This document shows positions 1 to 8,474 of a DNA stretch of 30,515 nt, one piece after another; the first letter of the stretch is position 1; each line of letters begins with the position of its first letter. The position numbers and the translations under genes are program-made. Under the pieces are notes generated by a model that worked only from the letters and a program-made list of their open reading frames with translations, made no database searches and was not told the DNA's origin. The DNA is from Streptomyces novaecaesareae (GTDB lineage Bacteria; Actinomycetota; Actinomycetes; Streptomycetales; Streptomycetaceae): assembly GCF_000716875.1 (NCBI RefSeq), contig NZ_JNWQ01000082.1, positions 1-30,515 on the forward strand, in the 5' to 3' direction.

Positions 1-419
1 GCGGCGGGCGCGGCCGCGTCGGAGAGCCACCCGGCCCCGCCGGTGGCGGAGCCCGTCCCCGGCGGGGTGTAGGCGCTGAGCGTGGTCGAGCCGGTCAGGC
101 TCTGGAGCGGCTGCGGGCAGACCGCGGCCGTCCGCTCGACCTGCGCGGTGGTCGGCGCCGCTGCCCCGTCCGCCTTGGCCGGGGCGGCCGGCGGGCGCAC
201 CTCGGCGATCCCGAACACCGCCGCGAGCACCACGGCGGCGGCGAGCAGGGACGGGGTGGTCTTCGTCCCGCCGGTCTTTCCGGCGAACCGGCCGGGCCCG
301 GCGGCCGGCGCGGACGCGGGGGCCGCCGCGGGGGCGGCCGGCTCGGTCCCGGCGGCGGCCTCGACCGGCTCGGGGGCCCCGTCGGCGCCGGACTTCTTCC
401 TGAATGCGGGCTTCTTCAT
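1..419 (-). CDS. DUF5719-type membrane-anchored protein, N-terminal part
   Basis: The first 139 codons of a gene whose 3' end lies outside the window. The ATG is 6 bases after the stop of the upstream glycosyltransferase gene, so the two are almost certainly co-transcribed. The product starts with a basic stretch (MKKPAFRKK), followed by an Ala/Pro-rich linker. One hydrophobic helix at about residues 56-74 should act as signal anchor, placing the rest outside the membrane. After it comes the segment VERTAAVCPQPLQSL with a single Cys at 101, which I recognise from the streptomycete DUF5719 family of unknown function. The family call rests on this short segment plus the position next to the glycosyltransferase and whiB. 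No catalytic residues can be judged from the visible part. Confidence 0.75.
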   Translation of the reverse strand, partial: MKKPAFRKKSGADGAPEPVEAAAGTEPAAPAAAPASAPAAGPGRFAGKTGGTKTTPSLLAAAVVLAAVFGIAEVRPPAAPAKADGAAAPTTAQVERTAAVCPQPLQSLTGSTTLSAYTPPGTGSATGGAGWLSDAAAPA

Positions 420-425
420 CGCGGG

Positions 426-3400
426 TCAGCTCCCCGATCCGTGCTGGTGCGGGTACCGGCGGGTGCCGTCCGGGTCGTTCGGGTCGTAGTAGGGCTCGGC
501 CTGCTGCTGCCCCGGCATCCAGGGCTGCTGGTGCTCCGGCTGCTGGTGCTCCGGCTGGTACGGGTCGTAGCCGTACGGCTGGTCCGGCTGGTACGGCTGC
601 TCGTAACCCTGCTGCTCGTAGCCCTGCTGGGGGTAGGCCTGCGGCTGGTGGCCGTCGTACCCGGGGGCCTCGTACCCCTGGCCGCCGTACGGCGCGGCCA
701 CCGGCTGCTGGGCCGCGTACTGGTCGTAGCTGTACGGATCGGCCTGCTGGTACGTCTGGTACGGGTCGGTGTACGGCTCGGCCTCCTGGACGGCGGCGGC
801 CGCCTCGACCGCCTCCGTCACCGGCTCGCCGGCCGGCTGCGCCGGGATCGCGCCCGGCCGGCCCTCGTACACCCCGGACTCGCCCGTCCCGGGCTCGCCG
901 CCCTCGCCGCCCTCGCCGCGCTCGGCCATCCGGCGGGCCCGGCGGCTGCCGGGGGCGGGGGCCTGCGCCTGGGCGGCGGCGGCCAGCGCGGCGGCGGCCA
1001 CCACCTCCTCGGGCAGGTCGTCGTCCTTGTGGCTGCGGCGGCCGGGCAGGGCCAGCACCAGGACGGTCAGGCCGAGGAGCACCTGGGCCCAGATCCAGCC
1101 GGTGTGGGCGAGGCTGCCCTCGCGGGTGACGGTCAGCTTGCCGCCGCCGGTCGGGAGCTTGAAGCCCTGCGCCCAGCCGTCCACCGTGGTGGGCTCCAGC
1201 GCGGTGCCGTCCAGGGCGGCCTTCCACTCGGGGGCGGCGGACTCGGCGAGCCGCAGCACCCGGCCGGCCGGGCCGGCCGGGACGGTGGTCGAGAGGTCGC
1301 GGACGCCGGACGGCACGACCACCGGGTTGGCGCCCGGGGCGGTGATCACCGCGCGGACCGCGGGGGTGCCGGTGACCTGCCAGAGCGCGGTGCCGTTGTC
1401 CTGGTTGGCCTTGACCAGGCCGGGGGTGGTGTCCAGGACGTCCTTGAAGGTGTCGATCACCGGCTGCCGGACCAGCACGTAGGCGATGCCGTAGCCGGCC
1501 AGGGCGTTCGCCTGGTCGGCGCCGGAGCCGGCCAGCAGGCTGCCGACCATCTTGTTCAGGCCGTCCTGGGTGCCGGTCGCCGGGTCGACGGTGGACTCGG
1601 CCTGGCCGAGCGTCAACCCGGCGCCGCGCAGCACGGTGTAGCGGACGGCGCCGCCGGTCTTCTCGCCGGTGACGACGAGGGTGCGGGCCCGGTCGGTGGT
1701 GCCGGCCTCCTCGGCGATGAAGGCGGGCACCTGGCCGGCCGCGCCGCGGTCGAGCGGCTTGCCGGCGCCGGTGAGCGCCCACCACAGGCCGGTGCCCAGC
1801 GGGGCCAGCACGGCTGCGGCCACCACCAGGGCGGCCACCGGCTGGCGCCAGCCGAAGGCGATGCCGGCCACGCGGGCGTTGGCGCCGTCGGCGCCGATCG
1901 CGGCCGCGGCCAGCAGGGCGATCCCGGCGATCAGGGTGGCCGGGCCGGCCCAGGCGGGCACCGTCGGGCCGCCGGAGGCCGGGGTGACGGAGGTACCCGC
2001 CACGGCGACCGCGAACACCAGGCCGGCCCCGGCCGCGCCCCACGCGGCGAGCACCGCCCGGCGGCGGTCGGCGCGCAGCAGCGCGGCGAGCGCCGCGAGG
2101 ACGACACCGGCCGACAGCCAGATCGGCGGCACGCCGGCGCCGCCCGGGTTGACCAGCAGCAGGCCGGCCGCGCTCGCGCCGGTGCCGTTCAGGCCGGGCA
2201 GCCCGGCCTCCAGCAGCAGCGACTGCGGGTGCGAGAGGACCTTGAGCGACCACGGGGCGAGGAGGCCGACCGGGACGGCGAGGATCACCAGGACGCGCAG
2301 GCCGAGCAGCCGCAGCGCCGTACCGCCGGAGCCGAAGGCGCCGCCGCGCAGCACCGCGACGACGAGCACCGCCAGGCAGAGCGGCACCGCGAGCGCCCAG
2401 GTCAGCGGGACGAAGGCGGTGGCCAGGGTGAGCAGCAGGACGGCCATCCAGACCGGGCGCCAGCCCGGGCGGGCGCCCTTGGCGGCGCTCTCGTCCCGGA
2501 TGCCGAGGCCGGCCGCGATCGCGGCGGCGCGGGCCAGCGGCGGCAGCAGCACGGCGAGGACGGCGGTGCCGATCCGGCCCTGGGCGAGCGCGCCGGTCGC
2601 GGCGGGCAGCAGCGCGTAGGTGGCGCTGGCCCACGCGCGGACCAGCTTGGAGTCCAGCAGCGGCCGGGACACCAGGTAGGCGCTGACCGCGGACAGCGGG
2701 ACGGTGAGCACGACGAGCAGGGTGAGCGCGAGGTCGGCGTGGCCGAACAGCAGCCAGGAGAGCACCGCGAGCGCGCCGAGGTACGGCGGTGCGGCGGCGG
2801 TGGAGCCGGTGCCGACGGGGTGCCAGGCGTCCGCGTACATCGACCAGAGGCCGCCGGCGCCGTCGGAGGCGGGCAGCAGGGCGCCGCCGAAGAGTTCGCC
2901 GCTGCCGAACAGGCCGCGGCAGGCGACCAGGGCGAACACCAGCAGGGCCGCGAACAGCACCGGCGCCGGGCGGCGGGCGAGCTTCTTGATCAGGGCGAAC
3001 TGCTCGACGACCAGGTCCTCGGAGTCCTCGTCGCCGCCGGCCTCGACCGAGCCGTGCCGGCTGCCGGAGTCGTCGCCTCCCCCTATCCCGAGGGAGCCGA
3101 TGACGCCCTCGACGGCCAGCCGGGTGGTGGCGCCGGGCGCGGGGAACAGCGTGCGGTCGTCCAGGGCGTCCGCCGCCCTGGTTCGGGCGCGGCGTTTGCG
3201 CGCGGCCAGCAGTCGCGGGAACCGGACGAGTTCGTGGCCGAGGCCGGCGAGCTCGTCGACGGCCTGGCGCGGGTCCTTGCCGAGCAGGTTGGTGACGGCC
3301 CGCAGCAGGGTGCCGAGCACCAGCCGCAGCAGGACGTAGGGGAAGAGCACGCCCCGGCAGTTGGCGAGCAGGGTGTAGACGGCGCCGGCCTTGTCCACCC

Positions 3401-4307
3401 GGTGCGGGTGGGAGGGGCCGCAGTCGATGGCGCGGCGCTCGCGGCCGGCCGCCTCGGCGTGCCGCAGCACGGCCTCGGGGGCGACCACGACGCGGTGGCC
3501 GGCGGCGTTGACCCGCCAGCAGAAGTCGGTGTCGTCCCGCATCAGCGGGAGGGCCTTGTCGAAGCCGCCGAGCTGTTCGAAGACGTCGCGGCGCACCAGC
3601 ATGCCGGCGCTGGAGACGGCGAGCACCGGGCGGACCTGGTCGTGCTGGCCCTGGTCCTGCTCCCGGCGGTCGAGGCCGGTCCAGCGGCGGCCGGAGCGGG
3701 CGATGGTGACGCCGACCTCCAGGAGCTGGCGGCGGTCGTACCAGCTGCGCAGCTTGGGGCCGACCACGGCCGCGCTGGGGGTGGAGTCGGCGACCTGGAG
3801 CAGTCGGCGCAGCGCGTCGGTCTGCGGCTCGCAGTCGTCGTGCAGCAGCCAGAGCCATTCGACCGGCTCGGTCTCGCGCGGGCCGCCGCGGCCGAGGTCG
3901 TCCTCCTGGGCGAGCGGGTCGCCGAAGTCGTCCCAGCCGCCGGTGACCGGGTCGTAGCCGGAGGGGTCGAGCCGGTACGGCAGGTCCTCGGGGCGCAGCG
4001 GGGGGCTGTTGAAGACGGCCTCGGCGACGGCCGTGCCGAAGCCGGCCCGGCGGCCGAGGATGATCGGGCCGCTCTCCGGCAGCCACTCGGCGAGGGTGTC
4101 CGCGAGCAGTTGCGGGGAGTTGTCGGTGGATCCGGTGTCGACCGCGAGGACGCGCTGGACCTGGCGGTCCTGGCCGAGCAGGCCGGCCAGCGCCTGCGGG
4201 AGCCAGCGGGCGCCGTCGTGCGAGACGATCACCGCGGTGACCAGGTGGCGCGGGTAGGCGGGCGGCCTGGCAGCGGTGAAGCCGCTCTGGTGGCTGTAGA
4301 CGGTCAT
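426..4307 (-). CDS. Family 2 glycosyltransferase fused to a polytopic membrane domain (1293 aa)
   Basis: Residues about 20-300 form a GT-A glycosyltransferase family 2 domain. It has VTAVIVSHDG at 23-32, DTGSTDNS at 57-64, the metal-binding type DXD in LLHDDCEP (154-161) and the acceptor-side motif DDTDFCWRV (258-266). From about residue 320 there follow many hydrophobic helices (roughly 12-14), then an extracytoplasmic-looking region near residues 880-1090, a last helix near 1110, and a low-complexity tail rich in Tyr, Gln, Pro and Gly up to the C-terminus. The enzyme probably transfers a sugar from a nucleotide or lipid-linked donor at the membrane for envelope polymer synthesis; donor and acceptor are unknown. 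I chose ATG 4307 (MTVYSHQSG) because the GT domain begins just after it. An in-frame ATG 22 codons upstream would add residues unlike the family. There is no strong Shine-Dalgarno. The gene lies downstream of whiB and upstream of the DUF5719 gene. Confidence 0.85.
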   Translation of the reverse strand: MTVYSHQSGFTAARPPAYPRHLVTAVIVSHDGARWLPQALAGLLGQDRQVQRVLAVDTGSTDNSPQLLADTLAEWLPESGPIILGRRAGFGTAVAEAVFNSPPLRPEDLPYRLDPSGYDPVTGGWDDFGDPLAQEDDLGRGGPRETEPVEWLWLLHDDCEPQTDALRRLLQVADSTPSAAVVGPKLRSWYDRRQLLEVGVTIARSGRRWTGLDRREQDQGQHDQVRPVLAVSSAGMLVRRDVFEQLGGFDKALPLMRDDTDFCWRVNAAGHRVVVAPEAVLRHAEAAGRERRAIDCGPSHPHRVDKAGAVYTLLANCRGVLFPYVLLRLVLGTLLRAVTNLLGKDPRQAVDELAGLGHELVRFPRLLAARKRRARTRAADALDDRTLFPAPGATTRLAVEGVIGSLGIGGGDDSGSRHGSVEAGGDEDSEDLVVEQFALIKKLARRPAPVLFAALLVFALVACRGLFGSGELFGGALLPASDGAGGLWSMYADAWHPVGTGSTAAAPPYLGALAVLSWLLFGHADLALTLLVVLTVPLSAVSAYLVSRPLLDSKLVRAWASATYALLPAATGALAQGRIGTAVLAVLLPPLARAAAIAAGLGIRDESAAKGARPGWRPVWMAVLLLTLATAFVPLTWALAVPLCLAVLVVAVLRGGAFGSGGTALRLLGLRVLVILAVPVGLLAPWSLKVLSHPQSLLLEAGLPGLNGTGASAAGLLLVNPGGAGVPPIWLSAGVVLAALAALLRADRRRAVLAAWGAAGAGLVFAVAVAGTSVTPASGGPTVPAWAGPATLIAGIALLAAAAIGADGANARVAGIAFGWRQPVAALVVAAAVLAPLGTGLWWALTGAGKPLDRGAAGQVPAFIAEEAGTTDRARTLVVTGEKTGGAVRYTVLRGAGLTLGQAESTVDPATGTQDGLNKMVGSLLAGSGADQANALAGYGIAYVLVRQPVIDTFKDVLDTTPGLVKANQDNGTALWQVTGTPAVRAVITAPGANPVVVPSGVRDLSTTVPAGPAGRVLRLAESAAPEWKAALDGTALEPTTVDGWAQGFKLPTGGGKLTVTREGSLAHTGWIWAQVLLGLTVLVLALPGRRSHKDDDLPEEVVAAAALAAAAQAQAPAPGSRRARRMAERGEGGEGGEPGTGESGVYEGRPGAIPAQPAGEPVTEAVEAAAAVQEAEPYTDPYQTYQQADPYSYDQYAAQQPVAAPYGGQGYEAPGYDGHQPQAYPQQGYEQQGYEQPYQPDQPYGYDPYQPEHQQPEHQQPWMPGQQQAEPYYDPNDPDGTRRYPHQHGSGS

Positions 4308-4488
4308 CGAGTGCGTGGGCCCCAGTTCTCGGTGGACACAGCCGGTGAACGGCAACCGGATGGCGCACCACACTAACGGCTCCGGACGGACGGTTCGTCC
4401 GGGGTGCCGGTGCGGGGGCGGTGAAGGAGGGGCCGGACGGCGGAGGATGGCCCGGCCGTCGGTCGGGAGAGGGACCGGGAACAGGAAA

Positions 4489-4513
4489 GCGCCCCACCAC
4501 CGCGGTGAGGCGC
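4489..4513 (-). terminator. Probable whiB terminator
   Basis: The arms gcgccccacc (4489-4498) and ggtgaggcgc (4504-4513) form a 10-bp stem with one G-T pair and a 5-nt loop. On the minus strand the hairpin follows the whiB stop by about 60 bases and is trailed by CTTTCCTGTT, a weak T-tract. It separates whiB from the glycosyltransferase gene, which suggests that the latter has its own promoter or depends on read-through. Confidence 0.6.
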
Positions 4514-4574
4514 CCGTACAGCTGTGCGATTGTCCGTCGTCGTCGACGAGTCAGTGGGGCGGGAGCCGCCCCGG

Positions 4575-4847
4575 TCAGACCGCGCTCTTCTTGAGCCGAC
4601 GGCGCTCGCGCTCGGAGAGGCCGCCCCAGATGCCGAAGCGCTCGTCATTGGCGAGCGCGTACTCCAGGCATTCCGAACGGACCTCACAGGCGAGGCAGAC
4701 CTTCTTGGCCTCGCGGGTCGAGCCGCCCTTCTCGGGGAAGAAGGATTCGGGGTCGGTCTGGGCGCACAACGCGCGCTCCTGCCAGCCGAGTTCCTCCTCG
4801 TCCTCCGCGATGCCGTCCCCGATCAACAGCTCAAAGAGCTCGCTCAT
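4575..4847 (-). CDS. whiB: WhiB, developmental Wbl-family iron-sulfur regulator
   Basis: This 90-residue protein is nearly identical to Streptomyces coelicolor WhiB from LGWQERALCAQTDPESFFPE to the C-terminus. The four cysteines that bind the [4Fe-4S] cluster are C28, C51, C54 and C60 (C-X22-C-X2-C-X5-C). The Wbl turn GIWGG is at 72-76, followed by a basic tail (ERERRRLKK) for DNA contact. In streptomycetes WhiB works with WhiA to switch aerial hyphae from growth to sporulation septation. Only the first 17 or so residues differ from the usual sequence. The start is fixed by GAGGAGG at 4856-4862, eight bases before the ATG. The position next to a divergent cysteine dioxygenase-like gene and fbiA matches the conserved streptomycete order, so this is the true whiB orthologue rather than another wbl paralogue. 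Confidence 0.97.
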   Translation of the reverse strand: MSELFELLIGDGIAEDEEELGWQERALCAQTDPESFFPEKGGSTREAKKVCLACEVRSECLEYALANDERFGIWGGLSERERRRLKKSAV

Positions 4848-4915
4848 GTGGCGCGCCTCCTCTGCCCCTACTTGGCGTCCCCGTGGTTGCCGTTGCCTCG
4901 TGCGGCTGACGACAC

Positions 4916-4952
4916 GAGTGAAATTACAGTTGCGTCACTCTGGCCCAGTCAA
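4916..4952 (-). promoter_or_regulatory. whiB promoter with inverted repeat over the -10
   Basis: On the minus strand TTGACT (4947-4952) and TGTAAT (4923-4928) are separated by 18 bases, a good match to the HrdB (sigma-70 type) consensus. Transcription should start near 4915, giving a leader of about 70 bases that carries the strong ribosome site. The repeat GAGTGA (4916-4921) / TCACTC (4935-4940), with a 13-base spacer, straddles the -10 and could bind a repressor. A GACAC pentamer, the core recognised by WhiA, lies at 4911-4915. Confidence 0.75.
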
Positions 4953-5085
4953 GCCGAGCTCTGGTATTGAGGCCAGGATTCACTCCTCGGCACCAAGCCG
5001 TTACGAATAGTGTGCATATCCGGACATATGGGGCCTTTTGGCCCAAAGCCCTGAACAGCGCCGAACCATCCGCAACCAGTCGCCA

Positions 5086-5102
5086 GGTGACACTCGGTCA
5101 CC
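5086..5102. promoter_or_regulatory. BldD-like operator upstream of whiB
   Basis: The sequence GGTGAC-ACTCG-GTCACC is a perfect 6-bp inverted repeat with a 5-base spacer. It fits the BldD consensus (TnAC, five bases, GTnA). It lies about 240 bases upstream of the whiB start and 370 bases upstream of the divergent dioxygenase-like gene. whiB is a known BldD target in streptomycetes, so this is probably the site where BldD with cyclic di-GMP represses whiB during vegetative growth. The site is seen directly; the binding is inferred. Confidence 0.6.
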
Positions 5103-5468
5103 GGCACAGGCCGGTCATCGGGCTGCCTTCCCGGCGATCTTCTCATCGAAACATAGAGAGTGATGAATCACCCCATCAGGGAAAGATCCGGACCTAACCC
5201 ACTCGAATGCCGCATCCTTCGGTTTGACACCGGCCCCGCGGATGCGGTCTCCTTTTCCCCATGTCAGAGTTCGCCAGCCCCCGGAGCGGTTCCACGCTCC
5301 GCCGTGCCGTGAACTTCTGTTGTCGCCTCTGCTCCTGCTGTATCTAGGCGCCCGCGTCCCACCGCGCGCCGCCCCCAGGAAGCACAGAGGCCGCCCGCGA
5401 GTCCCGCCCCAGGACATCCCGGATCCGGCTGATCCGACGAACCAGCCGACTCTTCCGAGGACGACCCC

Positions 5469-6149
5469 GTGCGCATGATCCGCATCCGCAAGCGGAACCG
5501 CGACCGCAACAAGCTCGCCCGCCGCGGCCCCGCCACCGTCACCGCCCGTACCGCTGTCACCGCCCGTACCGGCGCCGCCCGCTGGGCCGACGGCCTCAGC
5601 GACGTCTCCATCGCCGGCGACCCGCTCGCCTTCCCGCACCTGGCCCGCACCGACCTGCCCGACCACCCCACCACCGTCGCCGAGTACGCCCGGCTGGTCC
5701 GCGAGATCGCCGCCGACCGCGCCCGCTGGGAGCCGCTGGTCCGCTACGACGCGCTGACCCGCTGGTACGCCCGGCTGGAGACCGGCCCCGGCTACGAGGT
5801 CTGGCTGCTCAGCTGGCTGCCCGGCCAGAGCAGCGGCTTCCACGACCACGGCGAGTCCTCCGGCGTGATGACCGTCGTCCGGGGCGAGCTCATCGAGCGC
5901 TCCCTCACGCTCCCCCAGCCTTCGGCCGGGGGGACCCCCAGCGGCTCGGGCGCCCGCACCCTGCGGCCCGGCGGCCACCGGGTCTTCTCCTCCGGCTACC
6001 TGCACGAGGTGGTCAACGGCGCGCTCGAACCCGCCGTCTCCATCCACCTCTACACGCCGGGCCTCACCGAGATGAACCAGTACGGCGCGACCACCGTCCC
6101 CGAACAGCACCCCGAGCCGCAGCGGCCGGCCCAGGCCGAGACGCACTGA
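5469..6149 (+). CDS. Cysteine dioxygenase family cupin protein
   Basis: A cupin of the cysteine dioxygenase type I family (226 residues). These enzymes use iron and O2 to oxidise a thiol to a sulfinate. Metal ligands are visible as H125 and H127 in GFHDHGESSG (123-132) and H179 in GYLHEVVN (176-183). The substrate may be cysteine or another small thiol; this actinobacterial subgroup is not well characterised. The first 40 residues are Arg-rich and poorly structured. GTG 5469 is chosen because GAGG (5457-5460) lies eight bases before it; an in-frame ATG at 5475 is the alternative. Residues about 147-158 (TLPQPSAGGTPS) are encoded by a palindromic repeat and look like an insertion between the two cupin motifs. 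The gene stands alone, divergent from whiB and about 50 bases before fbiA. Confidence 0.82.
   Translation: MRMIRIRKRNRDRNKLARRGPATVTARTAVTARTGAARWADGLSDVSIAGDPLAFPHLARTDLPDHPTTVAEYARLVREIAADRARWEPLVRYDALTRWYARLETGPGYEVWLLSWLPGQSSGFHDHGESSGVMTVVRGELIERSLTLPQPSAGGTPSGSGARTLRPGGHRVFSSGYLHEVVNGALEPAVSIHLYTPGLTEMNQYGATTVPEQHPEPQRPAQAETH
5910..5940 (+). repeat. Streptomycete GC-rich palindromic repeat inside a coding region
   Basis: The sequence CTCCCCCAGCC-TTCGG-CCGGGGGGACCCCCA resembles the dispersed C5AG...CTG5 palindrome common between streptomycete genes. It folds into a stem of GCC/GGC (5918-5920 with 5924-5926) plus CCCCC/GGGGG (5912-5916 with 5928-5932) with one mismatch. Here it sits in frame within the cupin gene and adds about 11 residues. 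It is the only copy I see in the window. Confidence 0.65.
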
Positions 6150-6165
6150 GGCGGGCCGAGGCGGG

Positions 6166-6201
6166 CTGACGGGCAGTCGGGCCGTGGCAGGATGAACCCC
6201 A
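6166..6201 (+). promoter_or_regulatory. Candidate fbiA promoter, probably leaderless
   Basis: CTGACG (6166-6171) and CAGGAT (6188-6193) are 16 bases apart. The -10-like element ends seven bases before ATG 6201, so transcription could start at the A of the start codon. The same bases also contain AGGA (6189-6192), which could serve as a ribosome site if transcription starts further upstream. Confidence 0.4.
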
Positions 6202-7160
6202 TGCGCATCGTGGCACTGGCAGGCGGAATCGGCGGAGCGCGCTTCCTGCGCGGGCTCCTCGCGGCGGTCGGACCGCAGGACGAGATCACCGTCATCGGCA
6301 ACACCGGCGACGACATCCACCTCTACGGCCTCAAGGTCTGCCCCGACCTCGACACCGTGATGTACACCCTCGGCGGCGGCATCCACGAGGAGCAGGGCTG
6401 GGGCCGGACCGACGAGACCTGGTCGATCAAGGCCGAGATGAAGGAGTACGGCGTCGGGCCCGAGTGGTTCGGGCTCGGCGACCGCGACTTCGCCACCCAC
6501 CTCGTCCGCAGCCAGATGCTCACCGCCGGGTACACCCTCAGCCAGGTGACCGAGGCGCTGTGCGTGCGCTGGAAGCCCGGCGTACGGCTGCTGCCGATGA
6601 GCGACGACCGGGTCGAGACGCACGTGCGGATCACCGACGAGCAGGGCTCCCGGGCGATCCACTTCCAGGAGTACTGGGTCAGGCTGCACGCCGCCGTGGA
6701 CGCCGAGGCGATCATCCCGGTCGGCGCGGACACCGCCAAGCCCGCGCCCGGCGTGCTGGAGGCGATCGCCGCCGCCGACGTCATCCTCTTCCCGCCGTCC
6801 AACCCGGTCGTCTCGATCGGCACCATCCTCGCCGTCCCCGGCATCCGGGAGGCCGTCGCCGCCGCCCCGGCCCCGGTCGTCGGGCTCTCGCCGATCATCG
6901 GCGGGGCGCCGGTGCGCGGCATGGCCGACAAGGTGCTCGCCGCGGTCGGCGTCGAGGCGACGGCGGAGGCCGTGGCGCTGAACTACGGCGCGGCGCTGAT
7001 CGACGGCTGGCTGGTCGACACCGCCGACGAGGGCTCGGTGGCCGCGGTCGAGGCCGGCGGGATCGCCTGCCGGGCCGTTCCGCTGCTGATGACCGACGTC
7101 GAGGCCACCGCCGAGATGGCCCGGGCCGCGCTGGCGCTGGCGGAGCAGGTACGGAAGTGA
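6201..7160 (+). CDS. fbiA: FbiA/CofD, phosphoenolpyruvyl (2-phospholactate) transferase of F420 synthesis
   Basis: FbiA joins the activated C3 unit (enolpyruvyl-diphospho-guanosine in actinobacteria, lactyl-diphospho-guanosine in archaea) to the deazaflavin Fo, giving (dehydro-)coenzyme F420-0 in the cytoplasm. The N-terminus carries the family motifs [14 protein letters not shown] (6-19), [12 protein letters not shown] (33-44) and DTVMYTLGG (51-59), and SDDRVETHV lies further on. At 319 residues it has the usual length. I prefer ATG 6201 (MRIVALAGG) to the ATG at 6192 because family members begin right at the first beta strand and AGGA is well spaced for it. The stop overlaps the start of fbiB (GTGA), so translation is coupled. 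Confidence 0.95.
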   Translation: MRIVALAGGIGGARFLRGLLAAVGPQDEITVIGNTGDDIHLYGLKVCPDLDTVMYTLGGGIHEEQGWGRTDETWSIKAEMKEYGVGPEWFGLGDRDFATHLVRSQMLTAGYTLSQVTEALCVRWKPGVRLLPMSDDRVETHVRITDEQGSRAIHFQEYWVRLHAAVDAEAIIPVGADTAKPAPGVLEAIAAADVILFPPSNPVVSIGTILAVPGIREAVAAAPAPVVGLSPIIGGAPVRGMADKVLAAVGVEATAEAVALNYGAALIDGWLVDTADEGSVAAVEAGGIACRAVPLLMTDVEATAEMARAALALAEQVRK

Positions 7161-8449
7161 CGTTCCAGGTCCTGGGGGTCGAGGGGATCCCCGAGGTCGA
7201 GGCCGGAGCGGACCTCGGCGCGCTGATCGCCAAGGCCGGCACGTTCCTGGACGGCGACATCCTGCTCGTCACCTCGAAGATCGTCAGCAAGGCCGAGGGC
7301 CGGCTGCTGCACGCCGCCGACCGCGAGGCCGCGATCGACGCCGAGACCGTCCGGGTGGTCGCCCGGCGCGGGCCGGCCCGGATCGTGGAGAACCGCAACG
7401 GCTTCGTCATGGCCGCCGCCGGCGTCGACGCCTCCAACACCGCCCCCGGCACCGTCCTGCTGCTGCCCGAGGACCCGGACGCCTCGGCCCGCGCGCTGCG
7501 GGCCCGGCTGCAGCGGCTCACCGGCCGCCGCCTCGCCGTCGTCGTCACCGACACCTTCGGCCGGCCCTGGCGCAACGGGCTCACCGACGTGGCCATCGGC
7601 GCCGCCGGCCTCGCCGTCCTGGAGGACCACCGCGGGCGCACCGACACCCACGGCAACGAGCTGGCGTTGACCGTCACCGCGACCGCCGACGAACTCGCCG
7701 CCGCCGCCGACCTGGTGAAGGGCAAGGCCACCGGCGTCCCGGTGGCGGTCGTGCGCGGCCTCGGACACCTCGTCACCGCCGAGGACGGCGAGGGCACCCG
7801 GCCGCTGGTCCGGCCCGCCGCGGACGACATGTTCCGGCTCGGCACCTCCGAGGCGCTGCGGCAGGCCGTCACCCTGCGGCGCACCGTCCGCTCGTTCACC
7901 GCCGAACCGGTCGACCCGGCCGCCGTCCGCCGCGCGGTCGCCGCCGCCGTCACCGCGCCCGCCCCGCACCACACCACGCCCTGGCGGTTCGTCCTGCTGG
8001 AGTCGGCCGACACCCGCACCCGGCTGCTCGACGCGATGCTCGCCGCCTGGCAGCGCGACCTGCGCGAACTCGACGGCTGGGACGAGGCCCGGATCGCCCG
8101 CCGCACCGCCCGCGGCGACGTCCTGCGCGACGCCCCGTACCTGGTGGTGCCGTGCCTGGTGACGGACGGCTCGCACGACTACCCCGACACCCGGCGCGCC
8201 GCCGCCGAGCGGGAGATGTTCACCGTCGCCGCCGGCGCCGCCGTGCAGAACCTGCTGGTCGCCCTCACCGGCGAGGGCTACGGCTCCGCCTGGGTCTCCT
8301 CCACCATGTTCTGCCGCGACACCGTCCGCGCCGCCCTGGACCTCCCGGACGGCTGGGACCCGATGGGCGCCGTCGCCGTCGGCCGGCCCGCCGAAGCCCC
8401 GCGCGAACGGCCGGCCCGCAGCGCCGACGCCTTCATCGAGGTGCGGTAG
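7157..8449 (+). CDS. fbiB: FbiB, F420:gamma-glutamyl ligase fused to FMN reductase
   Basis: A two-domain enzyme of 430 residues. Residues 1 to about 235 are the CofE ligase domain that adds glutamates to F420-0 using GTP. Its motifs are [17 protein letters not shown] (33-49), [20 protein letters not shown] (129-148) and DLVKGKATG (185-193). Residues about 240-430 are a nitroreductase-fold FMN domain (RRTVRSF at 241-247, [10 protein letters not shown] at 274-283, [10 protein letters not shown]). In the mycobacterial protein this domain reduces dehydro-F420-0. The fusion is the actinobacterial form; archaeal CofE lacks the second domain. The start is GTG 7157, overlapping the fbiA stop by two bases. 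The two genes form an operon, and their products act consecutively. Confidence 0.95.
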   Translation: MTFQVLGVEGIPEVEAGADLGALIAKAGTFLDGDILLVTSKIVSKAEGRLLHAADREAAIDAETVRVVARRGPARIVENRNGFVMAAAGVDASNTAPGTVLLLPEDPDASARALRARLQRLTGRRLAVVVTDTFGRPWRNGLTDVAIGAAGLAVLEDHRGRTDTHGNELALTVTATADELAAAADLVKGKATGVPVAVVRGLGHLVTAEDGEGTRPLVRPAADDMFRLGTSEALRQAVTLRRTVRSFTAEPVDPAAVRRAVAAAVTAPAPHHTTPWRFVLLESADTRTRLLDAMLAAWQRDLRELDGWDEARIARRTARGDVLRDAPYLVVPCLVTDGSHDYPDTRRAAAEREMFTVAAGAAVQNLLVALTGEGYGSAWVSSTMFCRDTVRAALDLPDGWDPMGAVAVGRPAEAPRERPARSADAFIEVR

Positions 8450-8474
8450 CTCCCTCGGTAGCCGCCTGTGCGGG

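Larger units (their letters stand above)
4848..5468. promoter_or_regulatory. whiB / dioxygenase divergent intergenic region (about 620 bp)
   Basis: I see no convincing gene here. AT content rises above that of the flanking genes, especially at 4915-5250. Besides the whiB promoter and BldD-like box it holds a small hairpin (GGGCC-TTTT-GGCCC, 5031-5044), the palindrome GTGATGAATCAC (5160-5171), a plus-strand TTGACA (5224-5229) without a good -10, a 7-bp stem-loop (5282-5301), and TATCTA (5341-5346), a possible -10 for the plus-strand gene. GACAC, the WhiA core, occurs at 4911, 5089 and 5226. The length and the number of dyads suggest more than one whiB promoter. Confidence 0.6.

Noticed and set aside
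441..4376. Open reading frame of 1311 codons antisense to the glycosyltransferase gene
   Set aside because: Mirror frame produced by the GC-biased third positions of the true gene; product is Gly/Ala/Val/Arg low complexity with no domain.
4949..5146. 65-codon minus-strand frame upstream of whiB
   Set aside because: It overlaps the BldD-like operator, ends at the whiB promoter -35, lacks GC-rich third positions and has no ribosome site.
5224..5478. 84-codon plus-strand frame in front of the cupin gene
   Set aside because: Starts at a TTG within a TTGACA element, has Pro/Arg-rich composition and overlaps the cupin start; better read as leader sequence.
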